DNA of 64,000 nt from Brucella rhizosphaerae (GTDB taxonomy: Bacteria; Pseudomonadota; Alphaproteobacteria; Rhizobiales; Rhizobiaceae), in contig NZ_NNRK01000035.1 in the NCBI RefSeq assembly GCF_002252475.1, positions 283,208 through 347,207 of the forward strand, given 5' to 3'. Position numbers and translations under genes: made by a program. Positions within the stretch are counted from its first letter, which is position 1. Each line of letters begins with the position of its first letter. Positions 8,725-16,873 of the stretch are shown one piece after another. A model generated the notes under the pieces. That model did no database searches. It was given only the letters and a program-made list of their open reading frames with translations, and was not told the origin of the DNA.

Positions 8725-9776
8725 TCTGGTTTTGTCGCAAGCACAGTGCTGACGATGTTTGCAACAGCAGCACTGTGTTCAAGCGGCATGATCGGGCTGG
8801 AGATTTCGCCACGTGATACGGCATCGCGCACGGCTTGCGCCTGAAACTGGAGCCCGTTGCCCGTAAAGCCATGATGCTCGACCGTTCTTCCAGGAAGTGG
8901 CAAGCGATTGAGAACCTTGCCAATCAGCCCGCCTGGACCTTTGGGCCCAATGGCTGAGTTCATTGCTTTTGCAGAAAAGATTGTGAGGCGCTGTGCTTTG
9001 AGGAACTGTGCGTGCAGCAGAATTGCACCGTCTGTGCCTTCAATCAGCATCTGGTTTTTGCCGTCATGATCAAAGCCGCAAGAGAGCTGTGCTTTGGCGC
9101 TTGCATAGGTCAGTTCAATTTCCGTACGCATATCGACGCCACTGTTGGCACGCGTCCAACGTCCGCTGACAGCTTCGGGCAAACCCAGGAAGCTCAGCGT
9201 GAGTGAAACCGGATAAACGCCAAGATCAAAAGCGGCACCCCCGCCAAGTGCGGGATTGAAAAAGCGACTTTCCGGGTTCTCCTCGCGGAAATAGGAAAGG
9301 TCTGCCGCAATGCGCGTCACTGTGCCGATCCGTCCGACTTTGATATGTTCCCGCGCGGCATGAACTGCCGGGAGAAAACGGCTCCACATTGCTTCCATGG
9401 CAAAGACATTATGCGCTTGGCTTGCGGTTGCGATCTGGTTTGCACCCTCAGCATCAAGCGTCAGCGGCTTTTCCGTAAGACAGGCTTTGCCAGCGGCGAT
9501 TGCCTGCAAAGTCTGCGGGACATGCATTGCATTGGGCGTGGCAATGTAAACGGCATCGATATCAGCGCTGTTTAGAAATGCTTCGGCATCCGCGAAGGCA
9601 CGGTCTGCTCCGATGCGGCTTTTGAAGTCTTCGGCAGTGTCAATCGAGCGGGAGCAAACAGCGGTTACGCGCATATCCTGGCTTGCCTGAATATCGGCTG
9701 CAAAGGTGCTGGCAATCGTGCCCGTTCCCCATATGCCCCAGCGAAATTTTTTGCCGTCGTGCTGCTTGCTCGTCAT
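8721..9776 (-). CDS. Gfo/Idh/MocA family oxidoreductase
   Basis: 351 residues. FRWGIWGTGTIASTFAADI opens the Rossmann domain, and EKPLTLDAEGANQIA carries the catalytic-lysine motif near residue 100. The C-terminal domain has FREENPESRFFNPALGGGAAFDLGVYPV, typical of the dehydrogenase subfamily that includes trans-1,2-dihydrobenzene-1,2-diol dehydrogenase-like and sugar dehydrogenases. It converges on the other Gfo/Idh gene, sharing the four bases CTAA. The two proteins differ enough that a recent duplication is unlikely. Substrate unknown. Confidence 0.85.
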   Translation of the reverse strand: MTSKQHDGKKFRWGIWGTGTIASTFAADIQASQDMRVTAVCSRSIDTAEDFKSRIGADRAFADAEAFLNSADIDAVYIATPNAMHVPQTLQAIAAGKACLTEKPLTLDAEGANQIATASQAHNVFAMEAMWSRFLPAVHAAREHIKVGRIGTVTRIAADLSYFREENPESRFFNPALGGGAAFDLGVYPVSLTLSFLGLPEAVSGRWTRANSGVDMRTEIELTYASAKAQLSCGFDHDGKNQMLIEGTDGAILLHAQFLKAQRLTIFSAKAMNSAIGPKGPGGLIGKVLNRLPLPGRTVEHHGFTGNGLQFQAQAVRDAVSRGEISSPIMPLEHSAAVANIVSTVLATKPD

Positions 9777-9896
9777 GGTTTTACCGCCAACCCCTTCGCG
9801 ATACCCTTGTCATTTGTCTGTTGTATATCGCATGATATGCGGGATTACGACCGGCTTTGCCTGCCGTTTCCCTCTTCATGTGATCAAGGTAAAAAT

Positions 9897-10439
9897 ATGA
9901 GTGGAATTGTTGTAGCCGTTGCCCGTGACACCGAGCATCGTTTCTCGAAACAGCTGGTCTCTGAGATCAGCATTATTGCGGGGCAGGGTGTTGAAGGTGA
10001 TGCGCATAAAGGTGTGACGGTCAAACACCGTTCACGCGTGAAGGCCGATCCAACGCAGCCAAACCTGCGTCAGGTCCATCTTATTCAGGCAGAGCTCTTC
10101 GACGAGCTGACTGAGAAAGGTTTCGATGTTTCGCCAGCGCAGCTGGGTGAGAACATCACGACGCGCGGGATTGATCTGCTTGCACTCCCAAAGTCGGCAA
10201 TTCTCAAAATCGGCAATGATGTGGTTCTCGAAATCACAGGTTTGCGCAATCCATGTTCTCAGATTGAAAACTTCGAGAAAGGTCTGCTGGGCGCTGTTCT
10301 CGATAAAAAAGATGACGGTGAACTGGTGCGCAAAGCGGGCATCATGTCGGTGGTTCTTGCAGGTGGGACCGTGCAGGCAGGAGACCTGATAAAGATTGAA
10401 TTGCCACCGTTGCCGCATGAGAAACTGGAGCGGGTCTAA
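9897..10439 (+). CDS. MOSC domain protein
   Basis: A 180-residue protein consisting of a single MOSC domain, the beta-barrel found at the C-terminus of molybdenum-cofactor sulfurases. The family's conserved Cys is present at C120 in GLRNPCSQIENFEKGL, and GVEGDAHKG at 31-39 is the usual N-terminal motif. Stand-alone members include YiiM/YuaD-type proteins linked to sulfur transfer or molybdenum-dependent reductases. The ATG at 9897 begins the domain; the longer open frame from 9759 overlaps the divergent promoter region and is not supported. Confidence 0.87.
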   Translation: MSGIVVAVARDTEHRFSKQLVSEISIIAGQGVEGDAHKGVTVKHRSRVKADPTQPNLRQVHLIQAELFDELTEKGFDVSPAQLGENITTRGIDLLALPKSAILKIGNDVVLEITGLRNPCSQIENFEKGLLGAVLDKKDDGELVRKAGIMSVVLAGGTVQAGDLIKIELPPLPHEKLERV

Positions 10440-10633
10440 GCATTTAAATCGGTTAGTTTTTTAGAAAAAGACCTATCAAATTTGCGTCATATGCCCTAGA
10501 TCATCCAACAATAGGATACAGACTGGCGTTGCGGGCGCTACATAGTGCGACAGCAACAGCTACGACAGTCCAGTCTGTCGGCTCTCTATTTCTGTATGAC
10601 AAGCCAGTTGGCTGTGTTTCAAAAGGGCAAAAA

Positions 10634-12043
10634 ATGGAAAAAGCAGATATCGGAATGGTCGGTCTTGGCGTGATGGGTTCGAACCTCGCGCTGAACATCG
10701 CCGAGAAGGGCTACACGGTAGCCGTCTATGACCGCGACGAGCCTGTCCTGAAAGCATTCATCGAAAAAGCTGGCGCGCTGCGTGACAAGATCATCCCTTG
10801 CGCTACGTTTGAAGAGCTGGCTGACAATATCCGCAAGCCACGTCCGATCATCTTCCTCATCAAAGCCGGTGCGCCGGTTGATGCGGAAACCACCCGCCTC
10901 AAGGCCTATCTTGAGAAGGGCGATATCATGATCGATGCGGGTAATTCCGACTATCGTGACACGGTGCGTCGTTTGAAGGCACTTGGCCCGAATGATCCAA
11001 CTTTTGTTGGTATGGGTGTATCGGGCGGCGCTGAAGGCGCACGCAACGGTCCATCGATGATGGTTGGCGGCACACAGGAAGCCTATGACCGCATCGCGCC
11101 AATCTTGTTGGCTGCCGCCGCAAAATATAAGGGCGAGCCTTGCTGCGCCTTGGTCGGCCCTGATGGCGCTGGTCACTTCGTGAAGACCGTTCACAACGGT
11201 ATTGAATATGCGGACATGCAGATGATTGCCGAAATCTACGGCATTCTCCGCGACGGTCTGGGCCTTTCGGCTCCGGCAATTGGTGACGTGTTCGAGAAGT
11301 GGAATGCGGGCCCGCTCAATTCCTACCTCATCGAAATCACTGCCAAGGTTCTGAAGGCAACCGATCCTGAAACCGGCAAGGCGATGGTCGATGTGATCCT
11401 CGATGAAGCGGGTCAGAAGGGAACGGGTCGCTGGGCGGCTATTGAAGCGCAGATGCTTGGTGTTCCGGCGACGGGTATCGAAGCCGCTGTTGCAGCGCGT
11501 TCGCTCTCTTCGCTCAAGGTGGAACGTCAGGCCGCAGAGAAGGCTTACAAGCCTGCTCCTCGTACGCTTAATATTGCTGATCAGGCAGGTTTCCTCGCCG
11601 ACCTCGAACAGGGTCTGCTGGCTGGCAAGATTGCAGCCTATGCGCAGGGCTTTGCCGTGATGTCAGCTGCTTCAAAAGAACACGGCTGGAATATCCCGCT
11701 CGCAACCACCGCCCGTATCTGGCGCGAAGGCTGTATCATTCGTTCGCTGTTCCTCGACGATATTGCGCAAGCTTTTGAAGGTCAGGAAATCGAAAACCTC
11801 CTGCTGGTTCCAACATTCGTAGAGCGCATGGGCAAAGCATCGAAGGGACTTCGCAAGATCGTGGCACAGGCCGCCCTTGCTGGTCTGCCGCTTCCGGCAC
11901 TTGGCTCGGCTCTCAGCTATTTCGACAGCTTCACGCAGTCACAGGGTACTGCCAATGTCATTCAGGGGCAGCGTGATTTCTTCGGTTCGCACGGCTTCAA
12001 GCGTGTGGATAAAGAAGGCGACTTCCACGGCCCTTGGGGCTGA
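10634..12043 (+). CDS. gnd: 6-phosphogluconate dehydrogenase, decarboxylating
   Basis: 469 residues, the usual length. It oxidises 6-phosphogluconate to ribulose-5-phosphate with NADP+ and CO2 release in the cytosol (pentose phosphate pathway). GLGVMGSN at 10-17 is the Rossmann loop. GVSGGAEGARNGPSMMVGG is the substrate-binding signature. HFVKTVHNGIEYADMQ holds the catalytic Lys and the substrate-contacting His-Asn. The ATG at 10634 is preceded by AAAGGG; the longer frame from 10529 lacks homology-like sequence. A strong terminator follows 58 bases after the stop. Confidence 0.97.
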   Translation: MEKADIGMVGLGVMGSNLALNIAEKGYTVAVYDRDEPVLKAFIEKAGALRDKIIPCATFEELADNIRKPRPIIFLIKAGAPVDAETTRLKAYLEKGDIMIDAGNSDYRDTVRRLKALGPNDPTFVGMGVSGGAEGARNGPSMMVGGTQEAYDRIAPILLAAAAKYKGEPCCALVGPDGAGHFVKTVHNGIEYADMQMIAEIYGILRDGLGLSAPAIGDVFEKWNAGPLNSYLIEITAKVLKATDPETGKAMVDVILDEAGQKGTGRWAAIEAQMLGVPATGIEAAVAARSLSSLKVERQAAEKAYKPAPRTLNIADQAGFLADLEQGLLAGKIAAYAQGFAVMSAASKEHGWNIPLATTARIWREGCIIRSLFLDDIAQAFEGQEIENLLLVPTFVERMGKASKGLRKIVAQAALAGLPLPALGSALSYFDSFTQSQGTANVIQGQRDFFGSHGFKRVDKEGDFHGPWG

Positions 12044-12101
12044 GATATTTCGTCTCCTCAGGACCAAAACCCCAACAGTCCAGAGACGTAAGTTCCAATA
12101 T

Positions 12102-12130
12102 AAAAAAGCCGCCCAATGGGCGGCTTTTTT
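12102..12130. terminator. Rho-independent terminator serving two convergent genes
   Basis: A perfect 13-base stem (AAAAAAGCCGCCC / GGGCGGCTTTTTT) around a 3-base loop, with A and T runs on both sides, so it can act in both directions. It lies between gnd and the leftward ABC transporter operon. Confidence 0.93.
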
Positions 12131-12147
12131 GTTTCGATGTTTGGTGT

Positions 12148-13209
12148 TTAGTCTGCAAGAACGAGTAGATCGTGTGCTGCAAAATGCACAGTCACCTTGT
12201 CTCCGCGCTGTGGCGGTTGCTGGGTCGGATCATTGAATGTGTCAAATGACAGTTGATTCTTGCCCAGTGCGACGCGTGTACGGATGACAGAACCAAGGAA
12301 ATGGACGTCTTCAATCGTTGCATCAAGCGACGTATCGTGGCTCTTGCGTGCTTCCAGGCTGACAGCTTCGGGGCGCAGAGCCAGCGTGATCGCCTTGCCC
12401 TTCGGATGATGTCCGAGCTCATCATTGACCTTGATCGTACAACCGTCGAGCTCAATGCTGTTTTGTCCGGGTTCGTTGACTGACGCTTCAAGCATGTTGA
12501 GCGTGCCGACAAAAGAAGCAACAAAGCGCGAAGCCGGGCGATTATAGATATCAAAAGGCGTGCCAATCTGATCTGCCTTGCCCTCGTGCATCACGACGAT
12601 GCGATCAGAGATCGATAGCGCTTCTTCCTGATCGTGGGTCACGAAAACCGTGGTGATTCCCAGCTTCTGCTGGATTGCGCGGATTTCCTGACGCAGTGAA
12701 ATACGGATTTTTGCGTCGAGTGCAGAAAGCGGTTCGTCGAGCAAAAGCACCTGAGGCTTGGTTGCCAGCGCACGAGCCAGTGCAACACGCTGCTGCTGTC
12801 CGCCGGACATCTGATATGGATAGCGGTCTGCAAGATGTTCAAGCCGGATCAGGCTCAGCATTTCCTGAACGGTGGCATCGATTTCGGCTTTTGGCTTGCC
12901 TGATACCCGAAGGCCGAAGGCCACATTCTGTGCAACCGTCATATTCGGGAACAGTGCATAGGCCTGAAAGACCATGCCGATGTTGCGCTGATTGGGCTTG
13001 AGATCGACCACATCCTTGCCGTCGATTTCAATCGCGCCGCTATCGGTGGTTTCAAAGCCTGCAATCATGCGCAGAACTGTGGTCTTGCCGCAGCCCGATG
13101 GGCCGAGAAAAGAGACGAATTCGCCCTTTTCGACTGCGAGATTAAAATCGTGGACGACGGTATTGGCGCCGAAGCTCTTTTTCAGGTGCTTGAGATTAAG
13201 AAAAGCCAT
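12148..13209 (-). CDS. ABC importer ATPase subunit (PotA/FbpC type)
   Basis: 353 residues. Walker A GPSGCGKTT at 36-44, Q-loop near 82, signature SGGQQQRVALARAL from 135, Walker B LLLDEP at 155-160, and a C-terminal TOBE-like beta domain. This layout is shared by the polyamine, Fe(III) and 2-aminoethylphosphonate importer ATPases. The ATG at 13207-13209 matches the family start; the frame open to 13281 runs into the permease gene. It is the last gene of a leftward operon with two permeases and a binding protein. Confidence 0.93.
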   Translation of the reverse strand: MAFLNLKHLKKSFGANTVVHDFNLAVEKGEFVSFLGPSGCGKTTVLRMIAGFETTDSGAIEIDGKDVVDLKPNQRNIGMVFQAYALFPNMTVAQNVAFGLRVSGKPKAEIDATVQEMLSLIRLEHLADRYPYQMSGGQQQRVALARALATKPQVLLLDEPLSALDAKIRISLRQEIRAIQQKLGITTVFVTHDQEEALSISDRIVVMHEGKADQIGTPFDIYNRPASRFVASFVGTLNMLEASVNEPGQNSIELDGCTIKVNDELGHHPKGKAITLALRPEAVSLEARKSHDTSLDATIEDVHFLGSVIRTRVALGKNQLSFDTFNDPTQQPPQRGDKVTVHFAAHDLLVLAD

Positions 13210-13214
13210 GAATG

Positions 13215-14015
13215 TTACCCGGCGGTTGTCTTGAATTTGTTGAGGCGCGAGACGAGCTGCAACATGATGATGCTGACCCACGTAATGCCAAACGAAATGA
13301 TCGCCAGCGCGGAAGGCTCATAAGCGCGATTGGCGCCGACAAGCTGCAAATACGGACCGAAAGCTGGACGATTGAGCAGCGATGCGAGCGTGAATTCACC
13401 AATAACGATGGCAAAAGTAATGAACGCACCGCTCATGACGCCCGACATCACATTCGGGAAAATCACCTTGAACATGATCCGCCCCCAGCCAGCGCCAAGA
13501 CTTTGTGCCGCTTCGGTAAGCGTGCGGACATCAATCGTGCGCATAGCCGTATCGACGGCGCGATACATATATGGCAGCGACAAGGTCATATAACCGAACA
13601 TCAGCAACAGATCTGTTGCCCGCGTCGATGACGTGAATGGCAGCCATGATGACGAATTATAGATGCGCAAGTAGCCAAATACGATGACGATTGCTGGAAT
13701 AACCAGCGGCATCAAGGTGATGAACTCGATCAGTGGCCGCAAATGTGGCAGACGCAGGCGAACCCAATAGGCGGTTGGCACGACAAGCAGGACGCCGAAT
13801 ATGATGGTCAGAATGCCGAGCAGGATCGAATAACTGAAGGTTGCCTGGAAATTCGGATCGCTGAAAACGACCCGGTAAGCGTCGAAGGAATATTCGCCGC
13901 GACGCATGCGCAGCGAAAATTCAAAGGTACCAATCAGCGGCACGAGGAAGTAGATCGCACCGATCAGAAAGGCGATCCATGCACCGATCTTCTGAGCGTT
14001 AAACGCCTTTTTCAT
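13215..14015 (-). CDS. ABC importer permease (PotC-like second permease)
   Basis: 266 residues with about six membrane segments. The inner-membrane-permease EAA loop is EAAQSLGAGWGRIMFKVIFPN near residue 168, which docks the ATPase. I start at ATG 14013-14015, where ATGA overlaps the stop of the upstream permease and AAAGGTGG lies seven bases before; a GTG nine bases further up is less likely. The partner permease and ATPase flank it, so it forms half of the translocation channel. Confidence 0.9.
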   Translation of the reverse strand: MKKAFNAQKIGAWIAFLIGAIYFLVPLIGTFEFSLRMRRGEYSFDAYRVVFSDPNFQATFSYSILLGILTIIFGVLLVVPTAYWVRLRLPHLRPLIEFITLMPLVIPAIVIVFGYLRIYNSSSWLPFTSSTRATDLLLMFGYMTLSLPYMYRAVDTAMRTIDVRTLTEAAQSLGAGWGRIMFKVIFPNVMSGVMSGAFITFAIVIGEFTLASLLNRPAFGPYLQLVGANRAYEPSALAIISFGITWVSIIMLQLVSRLNKFKTTAG

Positions 14016-14905
14016 CGCTGCCACCTTTCGGCGCGCATCCGCAGCCAGATGTAAAGGAGGTTGGAAAGCCCGGTGATGACGATCATACCGAGTGCCAGCG
14101 CGTAACCCAGGTTCTGGTTATGCAGGACGTCGCCGCGGATCTGCGCATAGAGCAGGATCGGAACGATGTTGAGCGAGGACCCGGTAAGCGCATAGGCTGT
14201 CGCAATTGCACCGAAGGCATTCGCAAACAAAAGCAATGTTGTGCCAAGCAGGCTTGGCCAGAGGATCGGGAACGCGACCATGCGCCAATATTGAAGATTG
14301 GTGGCTCCAAGGATCGAAGATGCCTCACGCCATTCCTTTTTAAGGCCATCGAGTGCAGGCGTCAGAATCAGGACCATCAGCGGGATCTGGAAGAACAGAT
14401 AAGTGATGGTCAGACCGAAGAAGCTAAGCAGATTGAAGCCGGTCGAATAAAGATTGAAGCCGAACCACTCGCGCAGCAGAATAGTCACAAAGCCGGTGCG
14501 GCCAAGCGTTGCCAGAAAGGCAAAAGCCAGCGGAACGCCAGCGAAATTGGATGCGACACCAGAGAAGGTCAGAACGGTCGGGCGCAGCCAGCGCGGCAGA
14601 TTGCCAAGCACCACTGCCCAGGCCAGAAAGAAGCCAATCAACGCGCCGCCAAGGGCGGAGGCGAGGCTCACCTTGATCGAAATCCAGTAGGCGCTCAGAA
14701 TCTGAGGCTGGAAGAGATCATGGACATTCTGAAGCGTGAAATTGCCATCGGGGTCCTGAAATGCGCCGACGATAAGATACATCGTTGGCCATAACAGGAA
14801 GAGAATGGCAAACAGAAAGAAAGGCGCGACGCCAATCCACGAAAGTGGCAATTGACGCTTACGCACCCCGCTGATTGGTGCAGTTGTTTCGGCTGATGAA
14901 CTCAT
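14012..14905 (-). CDS. ABC importer permease (PotB-like first permease)
   Basis: 297 residues with six or seven predicted membrane segments. The EAA-type loop EWREASSILGATNLQYWRMV lies near residue 195. It pairs with the overlapping downstream permease to make the heterodimeric channel of a binding-protein-dependent importer in the Fe(III)/polyamine/phosphonate class. It follows the binding-protein gene by 279 bases containing two stem-loops and an intergenic repeat. Confidence 0.9.
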   Translation of the reverse strand: MSSSAETTAPISGVRKRQLPLSWIGVAPFFLFAILFLLWPTMYLIVGAFQDPDGNFTLQNVHDLFQPQILSAYWISIKVSLASALGGALIGFFLAWAVVLGNLPRWLRPTVLTFSGVASNFAGVPLAFAFLATLGRTGFVTILLREWFGFNLYSTGFNLLSFFGLTITYLFFQIPLMVLILTPALDGLKKEWREASSILGATNLQYWRMVAFPILWPSLLGTTLLLFANAFGAIATAYALTGSSLNIVPILLYAQIRGDVLHNQNLGYALALGMIVITGLSNLLYIWLRMRAERWQR

Positions 14906-14917
14906 GCGTTCTTTCTT

Positions 14918-14967
14918 TAGAACATAATCCCGAAAAACTTATAGGCTTTCGGAGACGATTATGCGTG
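14918..14967. repeat. Rhizobiales-type palindromic intergenic element, copy A
   Basis: An imperfect palindrome of about 50 bases reading TAGAACATAATCCCGAAAAA ... CTTTCGGAGACGATTATGCG. It has the same plan as the copies at 16823, 23357 and 50365: TAGARCAT, a CCcaAAA arm, a GnTTTyGG arm, then ATGCG. It lies just upstream of the permease start. Confidence 0.7.
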
Positions 14968-15061
14968 AAGTTAAGAGGCGGATTATCTCTCTCGGCTCAG
15001 TTTCTATCAGAGCGCCGCGCGCCAATGGATGCACAAAGGTCGCTTCATTAGCTTAAATTCG

Positions 15062-15105
15062 CTGCATAATTCCTTAAATCGAAATTGATTTAAGGAATTA
15101 TGCAG
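15062..15105. repeat. Perfect 19-base inverted repeat in the transporter operon
   Basis: The arms CTGCATAATTCCTTAAATC and GATTTAAGGAATTATGCAG are exact complements around the loop GAAATT. A degenerate relative lies at 16667-16715, so this is probably a dispersed element rather than a site unique to this operon. Transcribed, it would form a long AU-rich hairpin between the binding-protein and permease genes. Confidence 0.8.
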
Positions 15106-15130
15106 TTGGGGCCTGATCGTTCAGGAACCA

Positions 15131-15158
15131 CTGCGACGACCATTTCTGGTCGTCGCAG
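15131..15158. other. GC-rich stem-loop downstream of the binding-protein gene
   Basis: A perfect 11-base stem (CTGCGACGACC / GGTCGTCGCAG) with a 6-base loop, 26 bases past the stop of the leftward binding-protein gene. It lacks a T run on the transcribed strand, so it is more likely an mRNA 3' stabiliser or partial attenuator than a full terminator. Confidence 0.7.
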
Positions 15159-15184
15159 GCATAAACAGGGCGAGATGAAGTCGC

Positions 15185-16288
15185 TTACTGAACGTTTGCG
15201 CCGACGACGCTGTCCCAGCTCTTGGTGATTTCTTCCTGAGCGGCTTCAATCTGTTCCAGGGTTGGGAAGATAGCCTTTTCATAAGAATCAGCCGGTGGCA
15301 GCTTGTCGAGCAGGTCCTGAGGGATCTTGCCAGCCTTCGCCATCGCGTTGAAGCGGATCGGATGGCAGTAGCCCTTCAGGTATCCGAGCTGGCCTTCATC
15401 CGAATAGATGTGCTCCATCCAGAGCTTTGCAGCGTTTGGATGCGGTGCGTAAGCGCTGATCGCCTGAACGTAAACGCCGGCAATGACGCCTGTCTTAGGA
15501 ATCACTGTTTCGATTTCCGGATTGCCCTTGAGCGTATCGCGGTCAGCGAGAGCGTTATAATCCCAACGGATAACGATTGGGGTCGAGCCCTGTGCGAGCG
15601 AAGCAGCCTTGCCGATAACAGGAACGAAGTTACCGTTGGCATTGAGTTCCTTGTAGAATTCAAGGCCCTTTTTGCCGGCTTCTACACCTGGTTCTGCGCC
15701 GCGTGCGATACCTGCGGCGTGAACGCCGAGAATTGCCTGCGCGGAAACGCGTGGATCACCAGCGAGAGCAACTGAATTGGCATAATCGCTCTTGAGCAGG
15801 TCTTCCCAATCCTGTGGGACGTCCTTGACGATGTCCTTGTTCACTTCGAAAGCGAGAACGCCGTAATAGTCGCCATACCAATAGCCTTCAGCATCCTTGG
15901 CGCTATCTGGAATTTCGTCCCAGGTTGCGACCTTGTATGGCTGGATCAGGCCGTCTTTCTTGGCGGTGGTGCCGAAGGCAAAGCCGACGTCGATAACGTC
16001 AGGAGCCTGTGGGCCCTTATTGTCTTTGTTGGCCTTGATGGCTTCGATTTCGTCGCCCGAACCCGCATCTGGGTTGAGCTCGTTGACCTTCAGGCCATAC
16101 TTGTCTTTGAAGCTCTTGATGATTTCGCCGTAACCGCACCAATCATGCGGAAGAGCGATCGTGGTCAGTTCGCCTTCGGCCTTTGCCGCAGCGATGAGTT
16201 CGGCCGATGGTTCAGCAGCTGCAATAGAAACCCCGCCAACGGCGATTGCCGTCGAAAGCGACAGCAGACGCGCAGTAAATGCAAGCAT
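15185..16288 (-). CDS. ABC importer periplasmic substrate-binding protein
   Basis: 367 residues with a Sec signal peptide (MLAFTARLLSLSTAIAVGG, cleavage near AAA-EP at about 25). The mature protein has the two-lobe layout of the Fe(III)/polyamine/phosphonate cluster. Distinctive pieces are IALPHDWCGYGEIIKSF, PDVIDVGFAFG, and two cysteines (CGYG near residue 52, GYCHPI near 308) that could pair. It is first in the importer operon. Ligand is not evident: polyamine, phosphonate and metal remain open. Confidence 0.88.
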   Translation of the reverse strand: MLAFTARLLSLSTAIAVGGVSIAAAEPSAELIAAAKAEGELTTIALPHDWCGYGEIIKSFKDKYGLKVNELNPDAGSGDEIEAIKANKDNKGPQAPDVIDVGFAFGTTAKKDGLIQPYKVATWDEIPDSAKDAEGYWYGDYYGVLAFEVNKDIVKDVPQDWEDLLKSDYANSVALAGDPRVSAQAILGVHAAGIARGAEPGVEAGKKGLEFYKELNANGNFVPVIGKAASLAQGSTPIVIRWDYNALADRDTLKGNPEIETVIPKTGVIAGVYVQAISAYAPHPNAAKLWMEHIYSDEGQLGYLKGYCHPIRFNAMAKAGKIPQDLLDKLPPADSYEKAIFPTLEQIEAAQEEITKSWDSVVGANVQ

Positions 16289-16869
16289 TGTTTGACTCCC
16301 CTGTTAAAGTCGGGCGAACGCTTCCGGTCGATTCCAGTGTTCGCGCACTCCCGATAGCCGTCCTAGATGACGGTTGGATGACAGTTCGTGGATTGTCACA
16401 AAATGTCAACGATAGAAAGTGAAACACGTTTTCAGTGACTTAGCAATTGATCCATAAGGGTTAACTGCACTTTTATGACAATAAATATGACAAAGGTTTC
16501 GTCGTTGTCACATTTTAAAAAGACGCGTTTCTCAAAACGACAGCAGTTTGCCTGCGCGCGGCATGATGCGCGCAAGTGTCCGACAAACGAAAATTTGTGA
16601 AATACCGACGAAGCATAATTAGTTTCGTATGAAACCTGATTATGAGTAAGATGATTGCGGTTTTTACTGCATAATTCCTCAAACTTCTATTAGTTTCAGG
16701 TAGATTGTGCTGCAGATTTAAACCACCAGAGCGACCTTTGTACGCCCAACAGTGCGCCCGGCGCTCTGAAGCGTGTCGCGTGTTATCATATCCATGCGAC
16801 ACGCCTTAATTTTTTGTTCTTAAGCATGCCATTATCCCAAAACCGGTCCCCGCTTTTGGCAGGCATGCT
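16289..16869. other. Gene-free stretch between the importer and the efflux genes
   Basis: No convincing gene. It holds the leftward promoter region of the binding-protein gene, with a TTGACA-like box at 16404-16409 on the minus strand. It also holds repeated TGACA/TGTCA motifs between 16378 and 16511, a degenerate copy of the 15062 repeat, and palindromic element copy B at its right end. Confidence 0.6.
16667..16715. repeat. Degenerate copy of the 15062-15105 inverted repeat
   Basis: It begins CTGCATAATTCCT, identical to the first 13 bases of the 15062 element. It continues with CAAAC ... GTTTCAGG, and ends in CTGCAG. The right arm has decayed, so the stem is weak. Confidence 0.55.
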
Positions 16870-16873
16870 CTAG
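16823..16873. repeat. Palindromic intergenic element, copy B, at the end of the efflux gene
   Basis: On the minus strand it reads TAGAGCATGCCTGCCAAAAG ... CCGGTTTTGGGATAATGGCATGCT, closely matching copy C at 23357. The first three bases, TAG at 16870-16872, are the stop codon of the emrB-like gene. Confidence 0.75.

Noticed and set aside
14120..14794. A 224-codon plus-strand frame opposite the first permease
   Set aside because: Gln/Arg/Lys-rich composition typical of antisense reading of a membrane protein; the minus-strand permease is clear.
16515..16802. A 95-codon minus-strand frame in the 581-base gap
   Set aside because: No ribosome site, no recognisable domain, and it spans a decayed repeat.
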